A stretch of 43,730 bases of DNA, from positions 1 to 43,730 of the forward strand of contig JAUIMG010000022.1 of the NCBI GenBank assembly GCA_030433355.1, given 5' to 3'. The translations under genes were made by a program, and so were the position numbers. The notes below the pieces were generated by a model. That model saw nothing but the letters and a program-made list of their open reading frames with translations, ran no database searches and was not told where the DNA came from. The stretch's first letter is position 1. Each line of letters starts with the position of its first letter. Source of the DNA: Bacteroidia bacterium. Lineage in GTDB: Bacteria > Bacteroidota > Bacteroidia > Flavobacteriales_E > Vicingaceae. Below, one piece after another: positions 34,301-42,414 of the stretch.

Positions 34301-34857
34301 ATTTAGATGATAGAATAAAGAGAACTTCAGAAACTTTGGTCAGTCAAATAGACGCCTTAAGTAATATCGCAAGTGCCTTTTCTTCTTTTGCTAGTTTACC
34401 GGCACAAAAGCAAAATGAAATTAATTTAATTCCTCCTATTCAAGATGCTTTTCAGTTATATACAAATCAAGCTAAAATTTTGTTCGAAATACAAATAGCT
34501 GCAGAAGAAGCAATAGTGCTTGGAGACCGAGACCAATTACTTTCAGTATTTAACAATTTACTTAAGAATGCTATACAGGCTAAAGATGAAAGAAAAGAAG
34601 ATTTATTAATCAAAATAATACTTAAAGAAGAATCCGATACTTATATCATAGAAATATCAGATAATGGGAAGGGTATAGATGATATGGAAAGAGAAAGAAT
34701 ATTTGAACCGAGTTTTACAACCAAATCATCTGGAAGTGGATTAGGCTTGTCTATTGCTAAGAGGATAATAGAAAACATGCTTGGAGAAATTTCCTTCCAT
34801 TCAAAAGAGAATGTGGGAACAACTTTTACAATTCGTTTACCAAAAGCAAAGGATTAA
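31330..34857 (+). CDS. Large NtrY-like sensor histidine kinase
   Basis: The 1175-residue membrane protein has three parts: an N-terminal helix and small sensor-like segment (1-180), a block of about eight hydrophobic helices (about 180-420), and a long extracytoplasmic region (about 430-660). After another helix pair and a second extracytoplasmic segment it enters the cytoplasm. There it has a HAMP domain (about 895-945), the phospho-acceptor H965 in VAHEIKNPLTPMKLS, an N box (NNLLKNAIQA), G1 (DNGKGID) and G2 (GSGLGLSIAKRI). The H-box wording is that of the NtrY group. No response regulator is adjacent, so it is an orphan by position. A near-consensus TACTTTTA at 31316-31323 lies just before the ATG. 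Its signal is unknown. Confidence 0.88.
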   Translation: MKLKGIAFFLLGLVLLVLSATQIWEQYSQKSISEKDAKLTLQETKEELEERLEGLKFSFKQGDIALNQLRSLNSKRGITFYIFIKKSLVLWTDEETILPFDSLDFKSDFYQNSNAAHVQSAISVKDTVYLAFKKIYTVYDIQNEYLTNKSNFDLFQAYNTLKDSQVEGEFDNNWNNKSINIFALITFLLSYCFILIWIARAFLNNLKSAIFLTINTFYFLLPVIISDVFSQDTYFVQKIAISILELKVNVFQLFFISLFVFTTSYGISRLSIINGNRIIGRLSSILSILIIVIAVKLLIKISIGSDINLELDNLFNLNLESYLVIVSIFILFLSAFIWANRFVSNEFSEEKNHRNVGRNLIAILFLLSFLLLFFKQFVPLLFFSLFIGISFFSIKLKRRNQAALLLSLVIITVLVSTYIIREQQTLKELSQRKDQLKVLSEVQDDKAEYLFVDLQNAIRGDQLLIQKLKEKSFRKNTYKDYLRELYFNGYWDSYSITITLCDAKDSILTSEGFANRSCIDFFNERLLREGDNVSANNFFRLSNLAGRIDYIAEIPLLNNDIIYVELSRNNLIESLGYPNLLINKKEKDEVDLKDYSYAIYFENELINRNGKYIYSNSHDLDLKSNEFIEFDKNGYSHIAYRKDEATVLFLSKEETNLLQKISFFTYLFIICGLTTLLIVALFRGFPLKQSFSLKDFASKVQLLLISSLLFSLVLFGMGSTYFIQQQYELKNSENIEEKLKSINMELEQKIGVEESLPPVLQAYVQSLLIKFSNIFFTDINLYNLEGTLFATSRPELYLQKIKARRMHSLAYQKLKEGELSEWIQKENIGEFKYLSAYIPFKNQNNQTIAYLNIPYYAKEKALEEEIAAFLIPTINICLIVFTIALIFLLVINKQITKPLSLIRDYFKKLRLGNKVELIEWKSKDEIGELVTEYNKIAIELSESANELAKNERELAWREMAKQVAHEIKNPLTPMKLSVQHLQMAAKAKVEDLDDRIKRTSETLVSQIDALSNIASAFSSFASLPAQKQNEINLIPPIQDAFQLYTNQAKILFEIQIAAEEAIVLGDRDQLLSVFNNLLKNAIQAKDERKEDLLIKIILKEESDTYIIEISDNGKGIDDMERERIFEPSFTTKSSGSGLGLSIAKRIIENMLGEISFHSKENVGTTFTIRLPKAKD

Positions 34858-34860
34858 ATT

Positions 34861-34868
34861 TACATTTG
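34861..34868 (+). promoter_or_regulatory. Probable -7 element for the enoyl-CoA hydratase gene (TACATTTG)
   Basis: TACATTTG matches TAnnTTTG and ends 16 bases before the ATG at 34885. It lies in the 27-base gap after the kinase gene, so the hydratase probably has its own promoter. Confidence 0.45.
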
Positions 34869-34884
34869 TCCAAAATCAAGATTT

Positions 34885-35655
34885 ATGTCAAATATTAAGA
34901 TTGAAAACCAAGATTCTATAAGAATTATTACCATCACCAGGCCGGATAAACTCAATGCCTTAAATAGGGAAACTATAAAGGATTTAGGACAAGCTGTTAG
35001 TGAAGCAGGAAGTGAATCATCTGTTAAATGTATAATTATCACTGGCGAAGGGGAAAAGGCCTTTGTTGCCGGAGCTGACATTTCTGAGTTTTATCAATAT
35101 AATCAAGAAGAAGCAAAGAATCTTTCAAAAGTTGGGCATGATACTTTGTTTGACTTAGTTGAAAATACAGAAGTCCCTGTTATTGCTGCCATTAATGGTT
35201 TTGCTTTGGGCGGTGGTTTGGAATTAGCCATGTCTTGTCATATAAGAGTTGCCTCTTCGAATGCAAGAATGGGCTTGCCTGAAGTTAGTTTAGGTGTTAT
35301 ACCTGGTTATGGAGGAACTCAAAGACTTGCTCAATTAGTAGGAAAAGGAAGGGCGCTAGAAATGATTGCTTCAGCAACTATGATTAAAGCAGATGATGCA
35401 CATAGAATGGGTTTAGTAAATCACGTGGTAGAGCAAGAAGAGCTAATTAATAAGTCTATTGAGCTTGCTAAAGGAATTATAAAAAATTCTAAAACTGCAA
35501 TTGCGGCAGCAATAAGGTGTGTAAATGCTTCGTATGATAAAGATGTAAATGGGTTTGATAAGGAAATCGAAGAATTTGGCAAGTGCTTTACTTCAGAAGA
35601 CTTTAAAGAAGGTACTGCTGCATTTTTGGAAAAAAGAAAACCCAATTTTAATTAA
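34885..35655 (+). CDS. Enoyl-CoA hydratase/isomerase family protein
   Basis: The 256-residue crotonase-fold enzyme has the oxyanion-hole and CoA-binding regions AFVAGADISEF (about 59-69) and GFALGGGLELA (105-115), with both catalytic glutamates present: E113 and E133 (LPEVSLG). Having both Glu residues fits water addition to 2-enoyl-CoA (hydratase) rather than an isomerase-only role. It probably acts in fatty-acid or amino-acid degradation or in 3-hydroxybutyryl-CoA formation. Neither neighbour is metabolic, so the context gives no further help. Confidence 0.92.
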   Translation: MSNIKIENQDSIRIITITRPDKLNALNRETIKDLGQAVSEAGSESSVKCIIITGEGEKAFVAGADISEFYQYNQEEAKNLSKVGHDTLFDLVENTEVPVIAAINGFALGGGLELAMSCHIRVASSNARMGLPEVSLGVIPGYGGTQRLAQLVGKGRALEMIASATMIKADDAHRMGLVNHVVEQEELINKSIELAKGIIKNSKTAIAAAIRCVNASYDKDVNGFDKEIEEFGKCFTSEDFKEGTAAFLEKRKPNFN

Positions 35656-35660
35656 TTGGA

Positions 35661-35672
35661 GGTCTATAGACC
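35661..35672. promoter_or_regulatory. 12-bp perfect palindrome before the flippase gene
   Basis: GGTCTATAGACC is self-complementary over all 12 bases and lies six bases after the enoyl-CoA hydratase stop and nine bases before the flippase TTG. It could be an operator or a small RNA stem that limits ribosome access. No second copy was noticed in the window. Confidence 0.3.
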
Positions 35673-35681
35673 AAAGAAAAT

Positions 35682-37166
35682 TTGAAGGCACTTAAACAAT
35701 TAGCAGGGCAAACTGCAATTTATGGTTTACCAAGTATTGTAGGTCGGCTATTAAACTACCTTCTTGTCCCCCTACATACTTCTGTTTTTTTACCCGAGAA
35801 GTTTGGTGTTATTACAGAGATGTATGCCTACGTTGCTTTTTTGGTAGTGATACTAACGTATGGTATGGAAACTGCTTACTTTCGATTTCAATCGAAAGAG
35901 GAGAATAAAGAGAAGTCCGTTTTTTCTACTGTTCTGATCTCTCTTTTTATTTCTACCTCTGTATTTTGGGCTGTGTCTACTTACTTTTCAGGGTCTATTT
36001 CCTCAGCAATCAACTATCCAGATAATAGTGAATATGTAGTTTGGTTTGCATTTATTGTTGGAATGGATGCCATAGCTTCAGTTCCATTAGCGAGACTTAG
36101 GATTGAAGGGAAAGCGATACGTTTTGCTGCGGTAAATTTTGCAAATATTTTGGTAAATATTGGTCTTAATTACTTTTGGGTTGGCTATTGTATTCCGGAG
36201 TTTGAAGCTGGGAATTCAAATTTTTTAATAGATACTTTTTATTCTCCCGAAATAGGGGTTGGCTATGTTTTTCTAGCAAACTTAGTTGCTAGTGCAACTA
36301 AGTTTGCTCTTTTATCACCAATAATGATTCGTTTTAAATTCCATTTTGATTGGAAACTATTGAAGAGAATGTTGGTCTATGGAAGCCCTTTATTAATTTC
36401 CAGTATAGCGATAATTGTTAATGAAAGTGCAGATAAGATTCTTTTAAAATGGATGCTAGTTGGTGATTTAGGAGTAATTGAATCTACCCGACAAGTAGGA
36501 ATTTATGGAGCTTGCTACAAACTATCTATTATTATTAGCTTATTTATTCAAGCTTTTAGATATGCTGCAGAACCATTTTTCTTTAATCAAGAAAAAGAAA
36601 AGGGAGCAAAAGATAGTTATGCTAGAATCATGAAATATTTTGTAATAGTCTGTTCCTTCATTTTTTTATCAGTAATGCTTTACATAGATATTCTAAAATA
36701 TTTTCTTGCAGATGAGTCTTATTGGGCAGGTCTACATATAGTCCCTATCTTACTTTTTGCTAATATCTTTTTAGGGATATTCTACAATTTATCTGTTTGG
36801 TATAAATTAACTTCTTTAACTAAATATGGAGCTTATATAGCCTCCTTTGGAGCACTTATAACGATAGTTTTAAATTTAGTTTTAATACCTATAATAGGCT
36901 TTGTGGGCTCGGCATGGGCAACACTTATATGTTATTTTTCAATGGTAGTTATCTCTTATATTTTAGGACAAAAACATTACCCAATTAACTACCCACTGAA
37001 AAGTGTTTTTGGATACTTAATCTTTGCTTTTTTATGCTATTTAAGTTTAGATTATTTGGCTATTAACGATGCTTTGTTGAAGTATGCTATTCATACTACT
37101 GTTTTACTGCTATTTATACTTGTAATTTACGCCTTGGAAAAACCCAAAAAAGCAATAATTTCGTAG
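35682..37166 (+). CDS. Second polysaccharide flippase-like membrane protein
   Basis: The 494-residue protein has about 14 predicted helices and the opening LKQLAGQTAIYGLPSIVGRL, then PEKFGVITEMYAYVAF, typical of the polysaccharide-biosynthesis (Wzx/MVF-like) superfamily. It lies outside the glycosyltransferase locus, next to dut and an NDP-sugar pyrophosphorylase, in a row I recall as conserved in Bacteroidota. It may therefore flip a common envelope precursor rather than a strain-specific glycan; this is inference. The start is TTG at 35682; the next Met is about 45 residues in. A GGAGG at 35658-35662 lies about 20 bases upstream, further than normal for a ribosome-binding site, and partly overlaps a palindrome. 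Confidence 0.82.
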   Translation: MKALKQLAGQTAIYGLPSIVGRLLNYLLVPLHTSVFLPEKFGVITEMYAYVAFLVVILTYGMETAYFRFQSKEENKEKSVFSTVLISLFISTSVFWAVSTYFSGSISSAINYPDNSEYVVWFAFIVGMDAIASVPLARLRIEGKAIRFAAVNFANILVNIGLNYFWVGYCIPEFEAGNSNFLIDTFYSPEIGVGYVFLANLVASATKFALLSPIMIRFKFHFDWKLLKRMLVYGSPLLISSIAIIVNESADKILLKWMLVGDLGVIESTRQVGIYGACYKLSIIISLFIQAFRYAAEPFFFNQEKEKGAKDSYARIMKYFVIVCSFIFLSVMLYIDILKYFLADESYWAGLHIVPILLFANIFLGIFYNLSVWYKLTSLTKYGAYIASFGALITIVLNLVLIPIIGFVGSAWATLICYFSMVVISYILGQKHYPINYPLKSVFGYLIFAFLCYLSLDYLAINDALLKYAIHTTVLLLFILVIYALEKPKKAIIS

Positions 37167-37187
37167 GCTTTAAGCGATTACAAGAAG

Positions 37188-37622
37188 ATGAAAATTAATA
37201 TAATAAATCAGTCCAAACATTCTTTACCTCATTATGCTACTTCAGCCTCCGCAGGTGTTGACTTAAGAGCAAATCTAGAAGAAGGAATAACAGTTAATTC
37301 TTTAGAGAAAGTGATAGTGCCAACAGGCTTATTTATAGAATTACCAATTGGTTATGAAGCACAAGTTAGACCAAGAAGTGGTTTAGCATTCAAACATGGA
37401 ATCACTGTTTTGAATTCTCCTGGAACAATAGATGCTGATTATAGGGGAGAAATAAAAGTCATTTTAGTCAATTTATCAAAAGAGCCATTTGTAATTGAAG
37501 ATGGTGAAAGAATTGCCCAAATGGTAATAGCTGCGCATGAACAGGCAGAATGGATTGAAGTAGAAGAGTTAAATGAAACAGAAAGAGGTAGTGGGGGATT
37601 TGGGAGTACAGGTAAAAAGTAG
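37188..37622 (+). CDS. dut: dUTP diphosphatase
   Basis: dUTPase hydrolyses dUTP to dUMP and pyrophosphate, keeping uracil out of DNA and feeding dTMP synthesis. The 144-residue trimer-forming subunit has the five family motifs: GVDLRAN (23-29), RPRSG (61-65), [10 protein letters not shown] (79-88, containing the catalytic Asp), GERIAQMV, and the C-terminal Gly-rich arm [11 protein letters not shown]. The length is standard. It starts with ATG 21 bases after the flippase and is followed by the pyrophosphorylase 20 bases later. Confidence 0.97.
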   Translation: MKINIINQSKHSLPHYATSASAGVDLRANLEEGITVNSLEKVIVPTGLFIELPIGYEAQVRPRSGLAFKHGITVLNSPGTIDADYRGEIKVILVNLSKEPFVIEDGERIAQMVIAAHEQAEWIEVEELNETERGSGGFGSTGKK

Positions 37623-37642
37623 AATAATAAAACAGAATTAAG

Positions 37643-38647
37643 ATGAAGATTATAGTGCCAATGGCAGGGATGGGAAAGAGAATGAGACCTCATACATTAA
37701 CTATACCTAAACCGCTAATACCAATTGCAGGTAAACCAATTGTTCAGAGATTAGTAGAAGATATTGCCGAAGTATGCAATGAAAAAATAGAAGAAATAGG
37801 GTTTATCATAGGAGACTTTGGAGCTGAGGTAGAGAAGAATTTACTTCAAGTTGCGGAAAACCTTGGAGCAAAAGGCCACATATTTCATCAAAAAGAGGCT
37901 TTAGGGACAGCACATGCTATCTTATGTGCAGAAGAAATAATGGAAGGGAAAACTATTGTAGCTTTTGCAGACACTCTTTTTAGAGCTGATTTTAAACTGG
38001 ATGATAGTGAAGAGGGAATTATTTGGGTACAAAGCGTGGAAGATCCGAGAGCTTTTGGTGTAGTGCAGTTAGATGAAGTAGGTCATATAGTAGACTTTAT
38101 CGAAAAACCTCAAGAGTTTGTTTCTGACTTGGCAATAATTGGGATATACTACTTCAAAGATGGGAATTACTTGAAAGAAAACCTTCAGTATTTGATTGAT
38201 AATAAAATCATGGACAAAGGAGAGTACCAAATTACAGATGCTTTGCAAAGGATGAAAAAGGCTGGGACGAAATTTACACCAGGAAAGGTAATTGAATGGT
38301 TAGATTGTGGGAATAAAGATGCTACAGTTTACACCAATCAAAGGGTTTTAGAGTTCATTAAACATAAAGATATAATATCAACTAGTTCAAATATTACTGA
38401 CTCAAGAATTATTGAACCTTGTTACATTGGAGATAATGTTATTATTTCAAACTCTGTAGTTGGACCTCACGTTTCTGTTGGAAATAATACAGTAATAAAA
38501 GACTCGATAGTAAAAAATACAATTATTCAAACACATAGTGCTATAGAAGGTCAAAATCTTGTTAACTCAATGGTAGGTAATCATACCTCTCTATCTAAAG
38601 ATAGTGATTCAGTTAGTATTGGCGATTTTAACGAAGTTAAAAGTTAA
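37643..38647 (+). CDS. NDP-sugar pyrophosphorylase (nucleotidyltransferase)
   Basis: The 334-residue enzyme joins a sugar-1-phosphate and an NTP to give an NDP-sugar and pyrophosphate. The N-terminal catalytic domain has the motif GMGKRMRPHT (9-18) and the IPKPLIP Lys at 23, close to glucose-1-phosphate thymidylyltransferases and the uridylyl half of GlmU. The Asp in VAFADTLFRAD would bind the metal. A C-terminal left-handed beta-helix (about 255-325) is visible as hexapeptide-like turns (YIGDNVIISNSVVGPHVSVG). Sugar and nucleotide are not decided by the sequence; glucose-1-phosphate, mannose-1-phosphate or GlcNAc-1-phosphate are all possible. Confidence 0.88.
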   Translation: MKIIVPMAGMGKRMRPHTLTIPKPLIPIAGKPIVQRLVEDIAEVCNEKIEEIGFIIGDFGAEVEKNLLQVAENLGAKGHIFHQKEALGTAHAILCAEEIMEGKTIVAFADTLFRADFKLDDSEEGIIWVQSVEDPRAFGVVQLDEVGHIVDFIEKPQEFVSDLAIIGIYYFKDGNYLKENLQYLIDNKIMDKGEYQITDALQRMKKAGTKFTPGKVIEWLDCGNKDATVYTNQRVLEFIKHKDIISTSSNITDSRIIEPCYIGDNVIISNSVVGPHVSVGNNTVIKDSIVKNTIIQTHSAIEGQNLVNSMVGNHTSLSKDSDSVSIGDFNEVKS

Positions 38648-38650
38648 TCA

Positions 38651-40384
38651 ATGAGAGTTAGTTTTCTTTTAATTCTTATTTCTCTTTTACTAACTGCTTG
38701 CTCTGCGAACAAGAATATTGAATCTAATTTACAGAAAAATAAAGGCACTAATCTTTCTGAAAAACAAGAGGTTGCTTTTGGAAGAATTTACTTAGAAGCT
38801 TCTAAGGAAAAAATCTTAGAGAATTTTGAGTCTTCAGAAGAACTGTATAAAAAAGCTTTGCAGATAGATCCAAATTCTGCTGCCGCTCACTATGACCTAG
38901 GTGTTGTCTATAGCCAACTTGGCAGAGAGGAAGATGCATTTAACGAATTTCAAATAGCTAATCAAATTGATTCTGATAATTATTGGTATAAATTATCTTA
39001 TGCAACCTTGCTTGAATCTAAAGGTCAAATGGAACAAGCTATAATTGAATTCAAGGAGCTTGCAAAGCTTAATCCTTCACAAATTGAGTTAAAGTATGAA
39101 TTGGCCAAACTGTTAGTTACTATAAATAAGAAATCAGAAGGAATTCAATACTTAAATTTAATAGAAGAGGAAATAGGGGTTAATGAAGAGATATCCTTTT
39201 TGAAGCAAAGAATTTATTTAGCAGACAATAAGCTGGATAGCGCTATTTATGAAATAGAGCAATTAATAGAGGCATATCCAAGCAATCTCAAATACTACAC
39301 TGTTTTGACTGATTTGTATCTTTCAAATGGCAGGAGGGAAGAAGTTCAAGAGGTGTTTGTAAGAATGCAGGAAATAGACTCTACTAATTATAATGTTCAA
39401 TTTTCAATGGCAGAATATTATAGGTCGGAGTCAAATGAAGATTTGTATAAAAAATATATAGGAAAGGCCTTCTCTAACAAAGAAATGGGAATAGATCCCA
39501 AAATAAAATATTTGCTTTCTGTATATCCGCCTAATTCTCAAAATAAGGAACAAAGCCTTGAAGCATTGAGATTAAGTAGAATCATTACTCAAACCCATCC
39601 AAATGAGGCTAAAGCTTATGCTGTTTATGGGGACTATTTATACTTCAATGAAAACCCTCTAAAAGCAAAAGAAGAATATATAAAAACATTAGCAATAGAC
39701 AGTAGTAGATATGCTGTATGGAGTCAATTATTATTTATTTTCTCTGATTTAAATGACAATGAATCATTAATAGACTATGGCAAGAGAGCAATTGAGCTAT
39801 TTCCTAACCAACCTACCTTATACTTAGTCTATGGAATTGGACTCGCTTCTTCTGAACAACATAAAAAGGCAATTAAGTACTATAGTTTAGGTTCTGATTT
39901 AGTTTTTGATAATACTGCTTTAAAAAGTCAATTTTACTCTTCAATTGGTGACTCTTATCATGAATTAAGCAATAATATTGAATCAGACAAAAACTATGAA
40001 AAGGCTTTAGAGCTTGATCCCAATAATGTTTATGTACTAAACAATTATAGCTATTACCTTTCTTTAAGAAAAGAAAACTTGGAGAAAGCTAAGGCAATGT
40101 CATTAAAATCAAATCAGATTTCTCCAAATCAGCCTTCCTTCGAAGATACTTATGCGTGGATTTTGTATCAAATGGAGGAGTATGAGGCTGCATTAGAATG
40201 GATAAATAAAGCAATTGCAAATAGCAAAGATCCAAGTAGTGAGCTTCTTTTACATAAAGGGGATATATTGTATAGACTTAAGCAGGAAGAAGAAGCAATA
40301 GAGTTTTGGGAGAAAGCATTAGAAAAGCAACCAGATTCAGAAGAGTTGGTAAATAGAATTAAAGAAAAAAAGATAAATGATTAA
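38651..40384 (+). CDS. TPR-repeat lipoprotein
   Basis: This 577-residue protein has a lipoprotein signal with Cys at 17 (LLLTACSANK), then about 14-16 TPR-like helical hairpins across almost the whole length. Examples are LYKKALQIDPNSAAAHYDLG near 65-85 (cited up to 20 residues) and NYEKALELDPNNVYVLNNYS near 444-463. TPR arrays bind partner proteins. With the lipid anchor it should sit in the periplasm, at the inner or outer membrane. It has an ATG start three bases after the pyrophosphorylase stop. Its stop overlaps the DUF4292 start by eight bases, implying coupling. In Bacteroidota these genes recur together, so a shared envelope function is likely. Confidence 0.88.
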   Translation: MRVSFLLILISLLLTACSANKNIESNLQKNKGTNLSEKQEVAFGRIYLEASKEKILENFESSEELYKKALQIDPNSAAAHYDLGVVYSQLGREEDAFNEFQIANQIDSDNYWYKLSYATLLESKGQMEQAIIEFKELAKLNPSQIELKYELAKLLVTINKKSEGIQYLNLIEEEIGVNEEISFLKQRIYLADNKLDSAIYEIEQLIEAYPSNLKYYTVLTDLYLSNGRREEVQEVFVRMQEIDSTNYNVQFSMAEYYRSESNEDLYKKYIGKAFSNKEMGIDPKIKYLLSVYPPNSQNKEQSLEALRLSRIITQTHPNEAKAYAVYGDYLYFNENPLKAKEEYIKTLAIDSSRYAVWSQLLFIFSDLNDNESLIDYGKRAIELFPNQPTLYLVYGIGLASSEQHKKAIKYYSLGSDLVFDNTALKSQFYSSIGDSYHELSNNIESDKNYEKALELDPNNVYVLNNYSYYLSLRKENLEKAKAMSLKSNQISPNQPSFEDTYAWILYQMEEYEAALEWINKAIANSKDPSSELLLHKGDILYRLKQEEEAIEFWEKALEKQPDSEELVNRIKEKKIND

Positions 40385-41198
40385 AAGAAGTCGTTTAATT
40401 TCATTTGTTTTTTGCATACTAGCTTTTGTGTCTTGTAAAAAATTGGAGAAGGCCAAGAGAAGCTCTTTAGAAGGTAAAAAGACAGAATATTTGATAGCGC
40501 AGATGCATTCAAATGAGGTAACTTTTGATACTTTTTCAGCAAAATCAAATGTTAGTTTATTTCAAGAAAACAAGAAGACTTCTTTTAAAACGGTTCTTCG
40601 TATTAAAAAGGACTCAGCCATATGGGTTTCAATTACACCATTATTAGGAATTGAAATGGCAAGAGTTTTAATTACCAGAGATACTGTTAAAGTTTTGAAT
40701 AGATTAGCAAAAGAATATTTTATAGGTGATTATAACTATATCAATAAAAGGTTTAATGTCGAATTTGAATATGAGGTACTACAAGCAATACTTTTAGGCA
40801 ACGCGATTGCTTTTGAGCAGGATGAGAAAGTAAAATTTGCTACGGATAAAGAAGACTATTACTTGGGTAATATGAAAAAGAGAAAAGCTAGAAAAGCAGA
40901 TGATAAGCCAGAGAAGATTGAGAGAAAGGAGGATGAGATACTAAGTCTTTGGATAAACCAATCTACTTTCAAGATAGCTAAGTTTTTAATCTCTGACTTA
41001 ACAGCAGATAAGTTTATTTTAGGGGAGTACACCAGTCATATAGAATTAGATAATCAACTGGTGCCAAATAAGTTAAAGTTTGAAATCCAATCTAACACAC
41101 CTGCTAAGTTAGAAATGGAGTACTCTAAAATAGCATTAAACGACCCTTTAAAATTTTCATTTAAAGTATCTTCAAAGTATGAAAGAGTATCTTTTTAA
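40377..41198 (+). CDS. DUF4292 lipoprotein
   Basis: The 273-residue protein has a lipoprotein signal with Cys at 20 (LAFVSCKKLE). The segment FDTFSAKSNVSL and then AIWVSITPLLGIEMARVLIT is typical of DUF4292. The beta-rich body resembles the half-barrel fold of LolA/LolB, and I believe the family is placed near them. A lipoprotein-carrier or lipid-binding role in the periplasm or outer membrane is therefore possible but unproven. A Lys/Arg-rich insert (about 162-185, KKRKARKADDKPEKIERKED) is unusual for such a fold. The gene overlaps both neighbours (eight bases with the TPR gene, 20 bases with the EnvC-like gene). Confidence 0.85.
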   Translation: MIKRSRLISFVFCILAFVSCKKLEKAKRSSLEGKKTEYLIAQMHSNEVTFDTFSAKSNVSLFQENKKTSFKTVLRIKKDSAIWVSITPLLGIEMARVLITRDTVKVLNRLAKEYFIGDYNYINKRFNVEFEYEVLQAILLGNAIAFEQDEKVKFATDKEDYYLGNMKKRKARKADDKPEKIERKEDEILSLWINQSTFKIAKFLISDLTADKFILGEYTSHIELDNQLVPNKLKFEIQSNTPAKLEMEYSKIALNDPLKFSFKVSSKYERVSF

Positions 41199-42414
41199 AA
41201 GAGTCCTTTCTATAACAATAGTTCTTCTAGTAGGAGGACTTACGGTATATTCTCAATCTAAGTCAGAACTTCAAAAAAAGAAAAAAGAACTACAAAAGGA
41301 GATAGAGTATACGAATAAGCTGATTAAGCAAACCTCTCAATCTAAACAAGCTTCCATAAATCAATTGCAAAGGATTGATAAACAGATAAGTACTAGACAA
41401 GAGTTAATTAATACGATGGAAGCAGAGATAGAATTGATAAATGATTCTATTACCAAAACAATAAACCTAATTGACACCTTAACAAAAGATATAGATCAAC
41501 TCAAAAAGGAATATGCAGCAATGATTCAGAGTGCATATGTAAATAGAAGCTCATACAATAAATTCATGTATATTTTTTCTTCAGCTAGTTATAATCAGGC
41601 ATTTAAAAGGCTCAAATATTTTCAGCAATATGCCGAATATAGAAAGAAACAGGCCGAATCTATTAGAAGTAAGCAAAGTGAATATGATCAACAATTACTT
41701 CTATTGGAAGCTATAAAAAAGAGTAAAGAAGGGCTTCTTAAAGCTAAATTGAATGAAAAGAATCAATTAACGAATGAGAAGGATAGAAAAGTAAACGTAG
41801 TCAATGAGTTAAAAGGTAAAGAGAAGAACTTAAGAAGACAACTACAGGAGAAAGAAAAGGCTGCAAAAGAAATATCTAAAGCCATAGCTAGAATAATCGA
41901 AGAAGAAATAAGGAAAGCAAGAGAAGCAGCTAAAAATGATGGAAGAAGTACAAAAGGGTTTCCTATGACACCTGAAGCTATAGAGCTTTCTAACTCATTT
42001 GCAGCAAATAAAGGAAAATTACCATGGCCTGTGCAAGAGGGAGTCATAACTGCTCAATATGGAGAGCATCCTCACCCTACACTTAAGGATGTGAAGGTCC
42101 AAAACAATGGCATTGACATTTCTACAACGAAAGCCAATACTGGGAGATCTGTTTTTGAAGGAACCGTAAGTCGAGTAATTATCATACCTGGTGAAGGTAA
42201 GGTAGTAATGATAAGACATGGAGAGTATTTTACAGTATATTTCTACTTCAAGGAAGTTTTTGTTTCTGCAGGAGATAAAATTGATACCAAGCAAAAGCTA
42301 GGAGTCTTGATTTCTGAAGATGATGAATCTTCTTCCATCATGCATTTAGAAATTTGGAAGGTCACAAACAAAATGAATCCAGAGGAATGGATATTCAAAA
42401 CGAATAAAAATTAG
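41179..42414 (+). CDS. EnvC-like protein with degenerate LytM (M23) domain
   Basis: The 411-residue protein has a signal peptide (ends near TVYSQ), a long coiled coil (about 28-255) and a C-terminal LytM-type domain (about 270-411). The metal site is incomplete. The first His of HxxxD is N309 (with D313 kept), the first His of HxH is I387 (with H389 kept), and the usual loop His is Tyr in VYFYFKEV. Such sites do not normally cut peptidoglycan. Instead, E. coli EnvC activates cell-wall amidases through its degenerate LytM domain. A role as a periplasmic amidase activator in cell division is likely; no amidase gene is in this window. The ATG at 41179 lies inside the DUF4292 gene (20-base overlap). 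Confidence 0.88.
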   Translation: MKEYLFKRVLSITIVLLVGGLTVYSQSKSELQKKKKELQKEIEYTNKLIKQTSQSKQASINQLQRIDKQISTRQELINTMEAEIELINDSITKTINLIDTLTKDIDQLKKEYAAMIQSAYVNRSSYNKFMYIFSSASYNQAFKRLKYFQQYAEYRKKQAESIRSKQSEYDQQLLLLEAIKKSKEGLLKAKLNEKNQLTNEKDRKVNVVNELKGKEKNLRRQLQEKEKAAKEISKAIARIIEEEIRKAREAAKNDGRSTKGFPMTPEAIELSNSFAANKGKLPWPVQEGVITAQYGEHPHPTLKDVKVQNNGIDISTTKANTGRSVFEGTVSRVIIIPGEGKVVMIRHGEYFTVYFYFKEVFVSAGDKIDTKQKLGVLISEDDESSSIMHLEIWKVTNKMNPEEWIFKTNKN

